A stretch of 12,627 nt of DNA from Comamonadaceae bacterium (GCA_947483455.1 CANKNK010000015.1:1-12627), one strand, 5' to 3'. Counted from the stretch's first letter, positions 1 through 7,093 are shown. The notes: generated by a model from the sequence alone, not told the origin. Made by a program: numbers and translations.

Positions 1-1
1 G

Positions 2-376
2 CTGGGCGCTGCCTTGCGCGAGTCGCATGAGGAAAGCGGCTGGCGCTGGGCCGATGCTGCAGTGCCAAGCCTGAACAAGACGGGCTTTTGCTACCTAGGC
101 CGCGCTATCACCCCTGCGCAAAGCCCCAGGCGTTTTCATGCGCGTTTTTTTGCCGTGCCGCAAGAACGCATGCAACAAGACCCGCATGCCGATGGCGAGT
201 TGCTGGACTTGCGCTGGGTCGATATACGCAACCCGGAGCAATTGCCCATCATCGACGTCACTGAATTCATGTTGGCCGAATTGCAGCGCGAGCTCACTGG
301 CCAGCGCGCAGACCTGCCCTTGCTCTGTTATGTCAATGACCTTGTGCGTGTACGCAGGTGCCCTATCAACCCTTGA
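2..376 (+). CDS. Nudix hydrolase, C-terminal part (5' end outside the window)
   Basis: The reading frame is open from the window edge to a TGA at 374-376, giving 124 residues. The first residues, LGAALRESHEESGW, match the second half of the Nudix box (GX5EX7REUXEEXGU), including the REXXEE glutamates that bind the catalytic Mg2+ or Mn2+. The rest has the usual Nudix pattern of alternating strands and ends in a helix (FMLAELQREL). Nudix enzymes hydrolyse nucleoside diphosphates linked to another group; the substrate cannot be read from this fragment. The start, the N-terminal strands and the first Nudix glycine lie upstream of the window. The 3' end overlaps the end of the minus-strand CoA-transferase-family gene by 11 bases (366-376). 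Family assignment is firm, function beyond that is not. Confidence 0.88.
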   Translation: MGAALRESHEESGWRWADAAVPSLNKTGFCYLGRAITPAQSPRRFHARFFAVPQERMQQDPHADGELLDLRWVDIRNPEQLPIIDVTEFMLAELQRELTGQRADLPLLCYVNDLVRVRRCPINP

Positions 377-1280
377 GGGTGAACAGCGGGATGTCTTTCT
401 GCACCGAAAGCGCATCGAGCTGTTTGCAGGTTTGGCCTTTAACAAAGCTGGCAATGGTGCTGTGGCTTTCGGGACGGGACATGGTGCGGACATCGCTTTG
501 CGATTGGCCTGCTGCCTGCATCAAGCGCTGGGCGAAATGCGGCTCTAAGGCCGCGAAGGCCACGCGCCCGTCTTTGCAGGGGTAAATGCGGTAGCCGGCA
601 TGGCTGCCACCCACGCTGCCCTTGGCGGTGGTCAAGCCCCAGTGGCGCGGCAGCGCCAGGTAATGCGCGGCTTCGGACAGAGCGACTTCGATATGCGCGC
701 CTTTGCCGCTGGCCATACGCTGCATGTGCACTTGCAAGACCGCTTCGCTGGCCATGAGCGATCCGCCCATGTCCGCGTACAGCGAGGGCGGGGTGTCCAT
801 GCCAATGAGCAAACCGGCTTCGGCCATATAGGTCAGGTCATGCCCAGGCTCCTCGGCGCGTGCGCCCGGTGCGCCGACGATGGCGACCATGCTCAGTGTG
901 GGGTAGCGCTTTTTCAGGCCCACCCAGCCCAGGCCCAGTTTGTCCAAAGCCGAAGGACGAAAAGAAGTGAGCAGCACATCGCTACGCGCCAGCACTTTGT
1001 GCAGTTGGGCCTGGCCTTTGGCGGTTTTGAGGTCGGCCTGCATCACGCGGATGCCTTGGTGCAAGCTGGTGTAAGCGGGCAGGTTGTACATGCCCATAGG
1101 GTCACCCGGCGTACCCGCTGGCATGCTTGCGGGCGCCGGGGGTTCCAGCTTGCTGCAGGTCGCGCCCATGGCTTGCAAACGCATCATGGCGGCGGGCCCG
1201 GGCAGGTTGAGCGCCAGGCTGAGAATGCGCACACCTTTGAGCGGACGCAGGACTTTGGGGGCGGTGCTTGGGGTCTTCAT
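366..1280 (-). CDS. CaiB/BaiF (family III) protein, alpha-methylacyl-CoA racemase-like
   Basis: This is a 304-residue family III CoA-transferase-fold protein acting on acyl-CoA thioesters in the cytoplasm. The N-terminus (residues 14-48, LKGVRIL... GPAAMMRLQAMGA) is the typical nucleotide-fold opening. Three motifs point to the racemase branch: PGHDLTYMAEAGLL (His147, Asp148), YADMGG (Asp170) and ALEPHF (Glu246). They align with the His, Asp and Glu catalytic residues known from alpha-methylacyl-CoA racemase. Racemases usually have about 360 residues, so this one is short, mainly in the C-terminal half. I chose the ATG at 1280 because family homology begins there; the frame stays open upstream but that extension looks unrelated. 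No good Shine-Dalgarno is visible. It lies 71 bases downstream of the flavodoxin-like gene on the same strand. A CoA-transferase activity remains possible. Confidence 0.85.
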   Translation of the reverse strand: MKTPSTAPKVLRPLKGVRILSLALNLPGPAAMMRLQAMGATCSKLEPPAPASMPAGTPGDPMGMYNLPAYTSLHQGIRVMQADLKTAKGQAQLHKVLARSDVLLTSFRPSALDKLGLGWVGLKKRYPTLSMVAIVGAPGARAEEPGHDLTYMAEAGLLIGMDTPPSLYADMGGSLMASEAVLQVHMQRMASGKGAHIEVALSEAAHYLALPRHWGLTTAKGSVGGSHAGYRIYPCKDGRVAFAALEPHFAQRLMQAAGQSQSDVRTMSRPESHSTIASFVKGQTCKQLDALSVQKDIPLFTLKG

Positions 1281-1351
1281 AGTGGCCACTGTATGCGAAG
1301 GATGGGAAAAGTTTGGAGCGCAGGCATTGGGTGCAATGTCAAGCGAGGTGC

Positions 1352-1831
1352 TCAGACCCCGCTGACTTCCTTGGTATCCAAGCCGCGCGCTTGTTGCGCC
1401 CACGTGGCAAACCAAGCCAGGGCGACTGTGTCGGGGTCATCGGCGGCCAGCGCATCGAGCACGCAGACCTCGCCGACCAATTGCGCGCCCAGGTCTTGCA
1501 AGCGGTTTTGAAACGCTTTTGCGCCACCGTAAAAGGTATCGCCATAGCTGCTGTCGCCCAGGGCCACCAGGCCAAAACGGACATGGCCCAGAAAACGCGC
1601 ATCGGCGTCCAGGCTTTGGTACAGGCCTCGGGCGTTGTCCGGTACATCGCCGCTGCCGGTGGTCGAGCAGCACAGCACCAACAGGCCGGGCGTGTCGAAA
1701 ACGGCAATAGACAAGTCTTGCATGTCCAGCACGTGGGCGCTGGCGCCATGCTCGGGCGCGGCAAATGCCAGGGTTTGTGCAATCTGGCGGGCGTTTCCGT
1801 GAACGCTGCCAACCAGCAGGGTGAGTTGCAT
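1352..1831 (-). CDS. Flavodoxin-domain protein (MioC-like)
   Basis: A 159-residue single-domain flavodoxin: an FMN-binding electron carrier expected in the cytoplasm. The FMN phosphate loop is GSVHGNARQIA (residues 8-18). The isoalloxazine-contact loops are STTGSGDVPDN and LGDSSYGDTFYGGAKAF, the latter close in form to MioC and to the flavodoxin domain of sulfite reductase. The length is normal for short-chain flavodoxins. The start at 1831 places the phosphate loop just after the first strand, as in the family; a longer start at 1867 is possible but adds residues that do not fit. A TATCAT hexamer on the minus strand (1866-1871), 34 bases before the start, could be a -10 box but has no convincing -35. 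The redox partner is unknown. The gene diverges from the exonuclease gene across a 125-base gap in which I see no other gene. Confidence 0.85.
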   Translation of the reverse strand: MQLTLLVGSVHGNARQIAQTLAFAAPEHGASAHVLDMQDLSIAVFDTPGLLVLCCSTTGSGDVPDNARGLYQSLDADARFLGHVRFGLVALGDSSYGDTFYGGAKAFQNRLQDLGAQLVGEVCVLDALAADDPDTVALAWFATWAQQARGLDTKEVSGV

Positions 1832-1943
1832 AAGCGGGTGGGGGAGGCGAAAAAGGCAGGCTCGCATGATAGGGGCAATAATCAGCCCATTGTGCCAAGG
1901 CTTCGCGCTGGGGATTTGCAGTGGAGCGACGGGGCGTTTAACT

Positions 1944-1950
1944 AGGGGGT
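1944..1950 (+). promoter_or_regulatory. Strong Shine-Dalgarno that fixes a TTG start
   Basis: AGGGGGT ends six bases before the TTG at 1957. No in-frame ATG lies near, and the family homology follows, so this site is the main reason for choosing the rare TTG start of the exonuclease gene. Confidence 0.7.
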
Positions 1951-1956
1951 GCCGGC

Positions 1957-3039
1957 TTGAGTTCAGATTTTTTGAGTGCGGATTTGTTTCCGGAATTACC
2001 CAAAGTGCTAGTCCCACCCCCGCCGCGTAAGCGCAAACCTGCCGGGCCCAAAGCGCCCGCGAAACCTTCTGTCAATCCATCCCAGGTAGTAACTTTGGCA
2101 AACGCAGCCGCACATCTATCCGCAAGCCCAGTAAGCGCCCCCGAAGCCTGTGCCGCCGTGCTGGAGGCCCATCCCGACTACCGGGTCCTGCGCCGCTTGC
2201 CCGTGCGGCTCGATTGGGGCGACGCGCCGAACGCGGGCCGCACCTGCGTGTTGATTTTGGATACCGAAACCACCGGCCTAGACCAGTCCAAAGAAAAAAT
2301 TATCGAACTCGCCATGCTGCGCCTGGAGGTGGACAGCGCCACCGGCGTGCCGGTGGGATCGTTACAAGTGTTTGACGAACTGGAAGATCCGGGCCGTGCC
2401 ATTCCCAAAGAAGTGGTCGCCTTGACCGGCATTACCGATGCCGACGTGCAGGGCAAGCGCTTGGACGAGGCGCGCATCGCGAGCATGCTGGAAGGCGTGG
2501 ATGTGGTGATTGCCCACAATGCTGCGTTTGACAGGCCGTTTTGCGAAGCGCGTATCCCGCAGTTTCGCGATTTGGCCTGGGCGTGCTCGTTTGCCGATAT
2601 CGACTGGAAAGCCCAGGGCCGCAACTCCAGCAAGCTCGAAGCGTTGGCACTAGAGTTAGGTTGGTTTTACGACGCCCACCGCGCTGAGATGGACTGCCAT
2701 GCGCTGTTGGCCGTGCTGTGCGCGCCGCTGCCAAAAGCCCCCGAGCGCAATGGCCTGTCGGCCCTGCTGGCGGCAGCGCTGAAGCCCGCATTGCGTTTGT
2801 ACGCTACCCATGCGCCCTTCGATTCCAAAGACTTACTCAAAGCGCGCGGCTACCGTTGGAATGCCGAGCAAAAGGTCTGGACCACCCGCTTGGCCGACGA
2901 AGCTGCGCTCCAGGGCGAATGCGAATGGCTCAAGACCGAGGTCTATGGCGGTCGCCACGCGGTGGTTGCCATAGAGCAAAGTGATGCCCGCGCCAAATAT
3001 TCATCGCGTGGCGGACGCATGGTGCAGCGCCAGTTATAG
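1957..3039 (+). CDS. DnaQ-like 3'-5' exonuclease (DEDDh) with extra terminal domains
   Basis: A 360-residue protein with a DNA polymerase III epsilon-type exonuclease core at about residues 95-260. All five DEDDh metal and catalytic residues are visible: Asp102 and Glu104 in LILDTETTGL, Asp192 in IAHNAAFDRPF, and His241 and Asp246 in HRAEMDC. It should remove nucleotides from 3' ends of DNA (or RNA). It is longer than bare epsilon (about 240 residues). Residues 1-95 include a basic, proline-rich stretch (about 19-40), and residues 281-328 (FDSKDLLKARGYRWNAEQ...VW) resemble the short DUF5710-type module. No polymerase alpha clamp-binding motif is obvious, so this is probably an accessory exonuclease and not the replicative proofreader. 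The start is TTG, supported by a strong Shine-Dalgarno at 1944-1950. The MOSC gene follows after 96 bases with no feature I can name. Confidence 0.9.
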   Translation: MSSDFLSADLFPELPKVLVPPPPRKRKPAGPKAPAKPSVNPSQVVTLANAAAHLSASPVSAPEACAAVLEAHPDYRVLRRLPVRLDWGDAPNAGRTCVLILDTETTGLDQSKEKIIELAMLRLEVDSATGVPVGSLQVFDELEDPGRAIPKEVVALTGITDADVQGKRLDEARIASMLEGVDVVIAHNAAFDRPFCEARIPQFRDLAWACSFADIDWKAQGRNSSKLEALALELGWFYDAHRAEMDCHALLAVLCAPLPKAPERNGLSALLAAALKPALRLYATHAPFDSKDLLKARGYRWNAEQKVWTTRLADEAALQGECEWLKTEVYGGRHAVVAIEQSDARAKYSSRGGRMVQRQL

Positions 3040-3135
3040 ATGTTTGCGCAGCATGGCATGCCCAAGTGGCTGCACCTATCCCAAAATTTGCCTCGCTTTT
3101 TTAGCGTCGTCGTACATTTTCTCTAGCGGTTCACA

Positions 3136-3717
3136 ATGTCCTACCAACTGATCGGCTTGCAAGCGGCCAAAGTCCGCAAAGTGTTCATCAATGGGCGGCT
3201 GGTGCCCTCTGCCATGCACAAGACCGCGCAATCGGGCGCGCTGGCCGTGGGGCCGCTGGGATTGGAAATCGATGAGCAGGCCGATTTGTCGGTGCACGGG
3301 GGCTTGGAAAAAGCGCTGTACGCCTATCCTCTTGCGCACTACGATTTTTGGCGCGCAGAGCGGCTAGCTGCGGGGCTGGGCGGCATAGACGACGGCCTGG
3401 CTTTTGGCGCGCTGGGAGAGAACTTGACGCTCCAAGGCTTGCTGGAAAGCGATGTCTGGGTGGGGGATGAGTTGCACTTTGCCCATTGCCGCTTGCGCGT
3501 TACCCAACCCCGCGAGCCCTGCTTTAAATTCAATGCGTCTATGGGCTTTAACACCGCGTCCAAGCGCATGGCGCAAACCGGTTTCTGTGGCTTTTACTTG
3601 GCCGTGGACCAAGCCGGGACCTTGCAAGCGGGCGAAGCCTTCACCCTGGTCCCTGGCCCGCGCCGCGTCAGTATTCCCGAGCGCTTTGCGGCCAAAATGT
3701 TCAAGCATTTGTCCTGA
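3136..3717 (+). CDS. MOSC-domain protein, YiiM-like
   Basis: A 193-residue MOSC (molybdenum cofactor sulfurase C-terminal) protein of the stand-alone YiiM type. Visible family marks are the VHGG motif (53-56), the GENL motif (94-97), and QPREPCFKF with the conserved, probably catalytic Cys129. YiiM relatives bind molybdenum cofactor and take part in reduction of N-hydroxylated compounds; that activity is known for the family and only inferred here. Length and start agree with the family: the first strand begins about six residues after the Met. No strong Shine-Dalgarno precedes the ATG. The gene follows the exonuclease gene on the same strand but with a 96-base gap, so co-transcription is uncertain. 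It converges on the four-gene minus-strand run that ends at 3826. Confidence 0.9.
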   Translation: MSYQLIGLQAAKVRKVFINGRLVPSAMHKTAQSGALAVGPLGLEIDEQADLSVHGGLEKALYAYPLAHYDFWRAERLAAGLGGIDDGLAFGALGENLTLQGLLESDVWVGDELHFAHCRLRVTQPREPCFKFNASMGFNTASKRMAQTGFCGFYLAVDQAGTLQAGEAFTLVPGPRRVSIPERFAAKMFKHLS

Positions 3718-3718
3718 A

Positions 3719-3761
3719 GCCCCAAATCGGTGAAGCGCTTCTCGTGCTGTGGCCTTGGGGC
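3719..3761. other. Stem-loop structure between convergent genes
   Basis: A 7-base inverted repeat, GCCCCAA (3719-3725) and TTGGGGC (3755-3761), encloses a perfect 10-base palindrome, GAAGCGCTTC (3732-3741). It begins two bases after the MOSC stop codon. There is no T-tract on either strand, so it is not a classical intrinsic terminator; it could stall or protect the 3' ends of both convergent transcripts. The gap 3718-3825 holds no other recognisable feature. Confidence 0.35.
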
Positions 3762-3825
3762 CTAATCCCTAAAAGTTCAAGTGCCTAGGCGGCAATCACC
3801 GAGCCTGCACAGCTTGTGGTCTGTC

Positions 3826-5079
3826 CTAGGCCCCTACATTGCATTCCCGCCGCAGCAAGGCCAGCGCGTCGTGCAAGGCGTAGTCGGCGTCGCTGCGCAA
3901 CACCGATAGCGCGTCCTCGGTGAATTCGCTCCACATCCGCAGGTAGTCGCTTTGGTAGGCGGTGGGTGCATGTTCGCGGATGAAGCCGCTCGCGCGCTCC
4001 GCGTCCATGCCAGATTTTCGGATTTTTCGGATTAAGGTCGCCGCACTTTTTTCGTTGAGCAAGGTTTTGGGTGCGCTGCCCGCGGCTACACACAGCAAAA
4101 GCGTGAGCAGCGAGCCTTCGTCCTCATGCCCTCCGGTAGCCTTACTCCAAGCGGCAGAGACTTGGCGCTCAAAGTCTTCCACTTCGGCCAGGCCGTCTTC
4201 CAGCCAGAAATAGCGGCCGGTAAAGGCAGGTGTTTGGCCGAACAGCTTGCGCGCTGGTGTGTTGGCGTCCATGATGCGCGCCCAGTCTGCTTGCAAGCTG
4301 TCGGCGACGGCACGCAGCGCAGGCGCAAAAGCCGCAGGCACACCCTTGGGCAAGGGCAGGGTCGGTGCCTGCGCCGCGGCGGCGAATTTTTTGCGCAGCA
4401 CGGCAATAGTTTGTTCAAAGGCCGGCCAGTCCGGCACCACGCTGCGCTTGGCCAGCGACCAAAGCAGGGCGGTGCGCAATACGGCCTCGGCGTCCGGCGC
4501 TTCTTCGTGCAGGGTGTCGGCGTCCAGCTCCCATTGCTGTGCGCACCAAACAGCCGCATCCATCACGCGGGCGACCTGGTCCCGCTTGGCACGCTCTGCG
4601 CGGTAGTCGGCGTGGTTGCGCAGGCTCCAGCGCTCTAGCACGGGAATGTGTTCGTCGCTAAAGCCACGTCCGTCCTGCATGCCGAAGTGGGTGTTCTGCG
4701 GCATGGCAATCATGGCTTTGAGCATGTCGGAGCCGCCTTTAGAGCGTGATAGCAGCGAGTGATCACGCAGCGCTTGCGCCGCGCGCTGCAGATCGCCTTC
4801 GCAGCTTTCTTGCAAATACAGGCTCACTAAATTAACGATGCGCTCGCGCGCTTTTTCCAGGTCCGGGCGCAAATACTCGGTACCGAAATAGCGCGCGATT
4901 TGCACCATGCCTTTGGGCGCTTCGGTGCGCAGCGCGTCCAGGCGCTCGGCGCCGATCAGGCCATGGGCCACCCCATAGGCCAGTGCTTTTTCAAAAAACG
5001 GGCGCTCGTCAAACAGTGCTATGCCGCTTGAGGCATTGCCATCCGTGCGTGGCGCGGGCGCTGGGGAAGTTTCAGCCAT
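3826..5079 (-). CDS. Uncharacterised protein, fourth gene of the J-domain run
   Basis: I do not recognise this 417-residue protein. No signal peptide or transmembrane segment is visible, so it is probably cytoplasmic. The sequence looks largely alpha-helical, with many Leu/Ala/Arg/Glu helices, several tryptophans and no cysteine-rich or nucleotide-binding motif I can identify. The first 20 residues are Pro/Ala/Ser-rich and probably disordered; the ordered part starts near residue 22 (LFDERPFFEKALAYG). A stretch after residue 50 (APKGMVQIARYFGTEYLRPDLEKA) suggests a globular helical domain. It follows the 249-residue gene by 40 bases on the same strand and is the last gene of the apparent operon that starts with the J-domain gene. 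The start at 5079 is the first ATG; its Shine-Dalgarno is weak. Being a real gene is well supported by GC-biased third positions and full-length openness; function is unknown. Confidence 0.8.
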   Translation of the reverse strand: MAETSPAPAPRTDGNASSGIALFDERPFFEKALAYGVAHGLIGAERLDALRTEAPKGMVQIARYFGTEYLRPDLEKARERIVNLVSLYLQESCEGDLQRAAQALRDHSLLSRSKGGSDMLKAMIAMPQNTHFGMQDGRGFSDEHIPVLERWSLRNHADYRAERAKRDQVARVMDAAVWCAQQWELDADTLHEEAPDAEAVLRTALLWSLAKRSVVPDWPAFEQTIAVLRKKFAAAAQAPTLPLPKGVPAAFAPALRAVADSLQADWARIMDANTPARKLFGQTPAFTGRYFWLEDGLAEVEDFERQVSAAWSKATGGHEDEGSLLTLLLCVAAGSAPKTLLNEKSAATLIRKIRKSGMDAERASGFIREHAPTAYQSDYLRMWSEFTEDALSVLRSDADYALHDALALLRRECNVGA

Positions 5080-5119
5080 GGCGCAAATGCTCGGTGAGGA
5101 AAGAATTTTTTACCACGGA

Positions 5120-5869
5120 CTAAATGGCCGACTCTTCATCGGCGTCCAAAGCAGCAGGGGTCGCCTTGCCTCTGTCGGTGTCGCCGGTTTCCACTTTGCC
5201 ATCGTCCTCGTCCAACTCAAACTCTTCGCCGCGCCCGGCATCGAATGCGCGGGCTTTGGCGCGCAATACCAACAAGGTTTCGATGAACAAGTCCACGCAT
5301 TGGTAGCGCAGGGTGTAGGCCATTTGCATCCAGTCCTGGTCCGCCACTTCGTCTTCGTCGATGCGCGGTTTGGCATAGGCGTTGGCGTACAGGTCCGCCT
5401 CGGAAATCATGTCGCCGTCGTCTTCTGCGGTATCAAACAAACCGGTCCGCGCAAAGGCCTCCACGCGGCTCCAGCGCTCGGCAAAATAATCGGCCAGGGC
5501 TTCGCTGCCGCCCTCTAAATCACCAATAGCGCTGAGGAATTCCACAGGATCGCCACCGGGGCGAAAGATCACGGAGTTCACCATGCCACGCAAATGGGTG
5601 CGCGATAGGTCTTTGTACTGTTTTTCGATGACCACGGCCCTTGCGAACTGCTGGGGGGACACCAGCAAATTGACCACCGATTCTTTGGAGTTGTCGTACT
5701 CGCGGATGACGGCCAAGATATCTTTGGGCGGCAGTTGCTCCAGCACCACCATCAAGGCGCTGTCGCCTTCGGCGTCGGCCAACTCCACCAGCGCCGATTC
5801 GGCGCCCGAGATATCGCCCGCGGCAATCAGGCTTTGGGTTTTAGAAATCAATGCAAGATGTTGGCTCAT
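5120..5869 (-). CDS. Uncharacterised helical protein with acidic C-terminal tail, third gene of the J-domain run
   Basis: A 249-residue protein of unknown function, with no signal peptide or membrane segment. Residues 1-90 look like short helical repeats: the pattern around VVLEQLPPKDILAVIREYD (41-59) and LLVSPQQFARAVV resembles the N-terminal helical domain of MgtE or FliG-like proteins. That resemblance is by eye only. Residues 146-180 and 214-247 are rich in Asp and Glu and likely flexible. The start at 5869 is chosen because GAGGAA lies close before the ATG; the open frame upstream of it is a lysine- and arginine-rich stretch overlapping the preceding gene in another frame. It lies 31 bases after the 176-residue gene and 40 bases before the 417-residue gene, all on one strand. 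Confidence 0.8.
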   Translation of the reverse strand: MSQHLALISKTQSLIAAGDISGAESALVELADAEGDSALMVVLEQLPPKDILAVIREYDNSKESVVNLLVSPQQFARAVVIEKQYKDLSRTHLRGMVNSVIFRPGGDPVEFLSAIGDLEGGSEALADYFAERWSRVEAFARTGLFDTAEDDGDMISEADLYANAYAKPRIDEDEVADQDWMQMAYTLRYQCVDLFIETLLVLRAKARAFDAGRGEEFELDEDDGKVETGDTDRGKATPAALDADEESAI

Positions 5870-5900
5870 GGCTATTCCTCTATCAATTCGTTGCGCAGCT

Positions 5901-6431
5901 TTATTCCTTGCGGTCAAAGCCTTGTTCGGCCATCCAATCATTGCCCGCTTCTTCGGCAGCGCGGGCTTCTTTTTCTTCCTCAGAGTCTTGGTCCTCGCCT
6001 TCCTTGTCGTCGTCCTCATCGTCACTCGCAGCTACGGCTGCCGGCGTGTGGTGGAACAAATACTCCATGCCCGCTGCCAGCACCATCAGCGTGTCGCCTG
6101 AGGCGTCTTTGCAAAGCTCCTCGGCCAGGCCTAGGGCCCAAGGCTCCAGACTCACATGGGCTGAGAGCGAGGCCCAGTCGGGCAATTGGCTTGGGTCTTT
6201 GGCGACCAGCGCGTCCATCAGCGCCGGTTTGCTAAAGCGCATGCCTTGGTGGAAGACGATGGCCACCATTTCCGGGGCGCTGGCCATCATTTGACGCAAA
6301 AACGGCAACTCTTTGCGGCGCTGGGACAGACGCTGGCGCAGCACGTTTTTGCCTTCGGAGTCAAAGGCCATGTCATTGATTTCAGCTTCGTAGCTAGAGC
6401 GCAAAAGCGCGAAATAGGGCGAAATTTTCAT
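5901..6431 (-). CDS. Uncharacterised protein with strongly acidic tail, second gene of the J-domain run
   Basis: A 176-residue protein of unknown function. Residues 1-130 appear to form a compact helical domain (KISPYFALLRSSYEAEIND at the start, then a run of amphipathic helices). Residues 137-165 are a nearly pure Asp/Glu/Lys stretch, followed by a short conserved-looking end (NDWMAEQGFDRKE). No signal peptide or membrane segment is seen. The start ATG at 6431 lies only seven bases after the stop codon of the J-domain gene, so the two are almost certainly co-transcribed and perhaps translationally coupled; the Shine-Dalgarno is weak, in line with coupling. Acidic tails of this kind occur in chaperone-linked and nucleic-acid-mimicking proteins, but nothing here decides between such roles. 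Confidence 0.8.
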   Translation of the reverse strand: MKISPYFALLRSSYEAEINDMAFDSEGKNVLRQRLSQRRKELPFLRQMMASAPEMVAIVFHQGMRFSKPALMDALVAKDPSQLPDWASLSAHVSLEPWALGLAEELCKDASGDTLMVLAAGMEYLFHHTPAAVAASDDEDDDKEGEDQDSEEEKEARAAEEAGNDWMAEQGFDRKE

Positions 6432-6438
6432 AAATGGT

Positions 6439-6726
6439 CTATCCGTGGGTTTGGAGCAGCTTGTCCAAATAAGGGTTCCAAATCTCGCGCGCGGTTTGCA
6501 GCGGGTCATCGAGCAGGTTGCGGCGGCGGTTGTCGTCGTAGGCCTGGCGCTTGCTCTCGTCGCTAAGCACTTCATAGGCCTGTTGCACCGCGCGAAAGCG
6601 CGCGGGTGCGTCCGGGTCGCTATTGCGGTCGGGGTGGTAGGTGGCGGCAAGCTGGCGAAACGCCTTTTTAATGTCCGCGATGCTGGCGCTGCCGCGCAGG
6701 CCCAGGGCGCTGTAATGGTCTGTCAT
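6439..6726 (-). CDS. Minimal J-domain (Hsp40-like) co-chaperone
   Basis: A 95-residue protein that is little more than a J domain (residues 2-68). Helix II ([14 protein letters not shown]) leads into the HPD tripeptide at 31-33, which in all J proteins stimulates the DnaK (Hsp70) ATPase; helix III ends with ESKRQAYDD. There is no Gly/Phe linker, zinc finger or peptide-binding C-terminal domain as in DnaJ, so it is class C. A short tail (70-95, [22 protein letters not shown]) may be an interaction helix. It starts at an ATG preceded by AGAGGT and is the first gene of a four-gene minus-strand run. The likely role is to bring specific clients, possibly the downstream gene products, to DnaK. Family assignment is certain, partner and purpose are inference. 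Confidence 0.93.
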   Translation of the reverse strand: MTDHYSALGLRGSASIADIKKAFRQLAATYHPDRNSDPDAPARFRAVQQAYEVLSDESKRQAYDDNRRRNLLDDPLQTAREIWNPYLDKLLQTHG

Positions 6727-6852
6727 ATACCTCTATTGTCGCTGGCTTGGGAACTGCGTCGCTATTGCCGTGCGGCGCAGCGCTGGCCAAGCAACCTAGG
6801 GCGTGGAACCCAAGCTGTCACCTATTTACCGTTGCGCTGGCGGGGACCTGTT

Positions 6853-6858
6853 TACACT
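6853..6858 (+). promoter_or_regulatory. Putative -10 box (TACACT) of the small Arg/Pro-rich gene
   Basis: TACACT within TTACACT lies 25 bases before the ATG at 6884. TTGCGC at 6832-6837 could be a -35 but the 15-base spacing is short. The same heptamer occurs before two other plus-strand genes (11439-11445 and 12489-12495). Confidence 0.4.
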
Positions 6859-6883
6859 GGCACCATCACCTTGGGAGGCTTGC

Positions 6884-7093
6884 ATGGCTGTTTCGGATAT
6901 TCGTAGTGCTGCACCGATGGCCAGGCCGATGCCGCAGCGCCTGGACCACCCGCGCCCGGTGGAACCGCGCCGGATAGAGCCGTCGCGCGCTGCACCGCAG
7001 CGTGTCGAGCACCGCCAAGAAGCAGTCCGCGTGCAAGACCGCCCCGCACCGACTTCGCAGGCCAAAGGCCGGCATGTAGACATTCGGGCCTGA
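6884..7093 (+). CDS. Small Arg/Pro-rich protein of unknown function
   Basis: A 69-residue basic protein, rich in Arg, Pro, Ala and Gln, with no hydrophobic segment and no known domain. The middle is low-complexity (RPVEPRRIEPSRAAPQRVEH), the end (KGRHVDIRA) looks more defined. Support comes from an excellent Shine-Dalgarno, GGGAGG at 6873-6878, five bases before the ATG, and a plausible -10 box at 6853-6858. The frame extends upstream to 6803, but that start lacks a ribosome site. Longer frames on the opposite strand have no ribosome site and I regard them as shadows. It diverges from the J-domain gene; the 157-base gap holds the start regions of both. It is followed by 137 bases without a recognisable feature. 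It is probably real, but this is not certain. Confidence 0.6.
   Translation: MAVSDIRSAAPMARPMPQRLDHPRPVEPRRIEPSRAAPQRVEHRQEAVRVQDRPAPTSQAKGRHVDIRA

Noticed and set aside
600..1511. Long plus-strand open frame (303 codons) opposite the CaiB/BaiF gene
   Set aside because: It is antisense to a gene with clear catalytic motifs, has no Shine-Dalgarno or recognisable domain, and is the kind of shadow frame that GC-rich third positions produce.
97..6800. Several CCTAGG sites, which hold the often rare CTAG tetramer
   Set aside because: They fall both in genes and between genes with no spacing pattern, so no element can be claimed.
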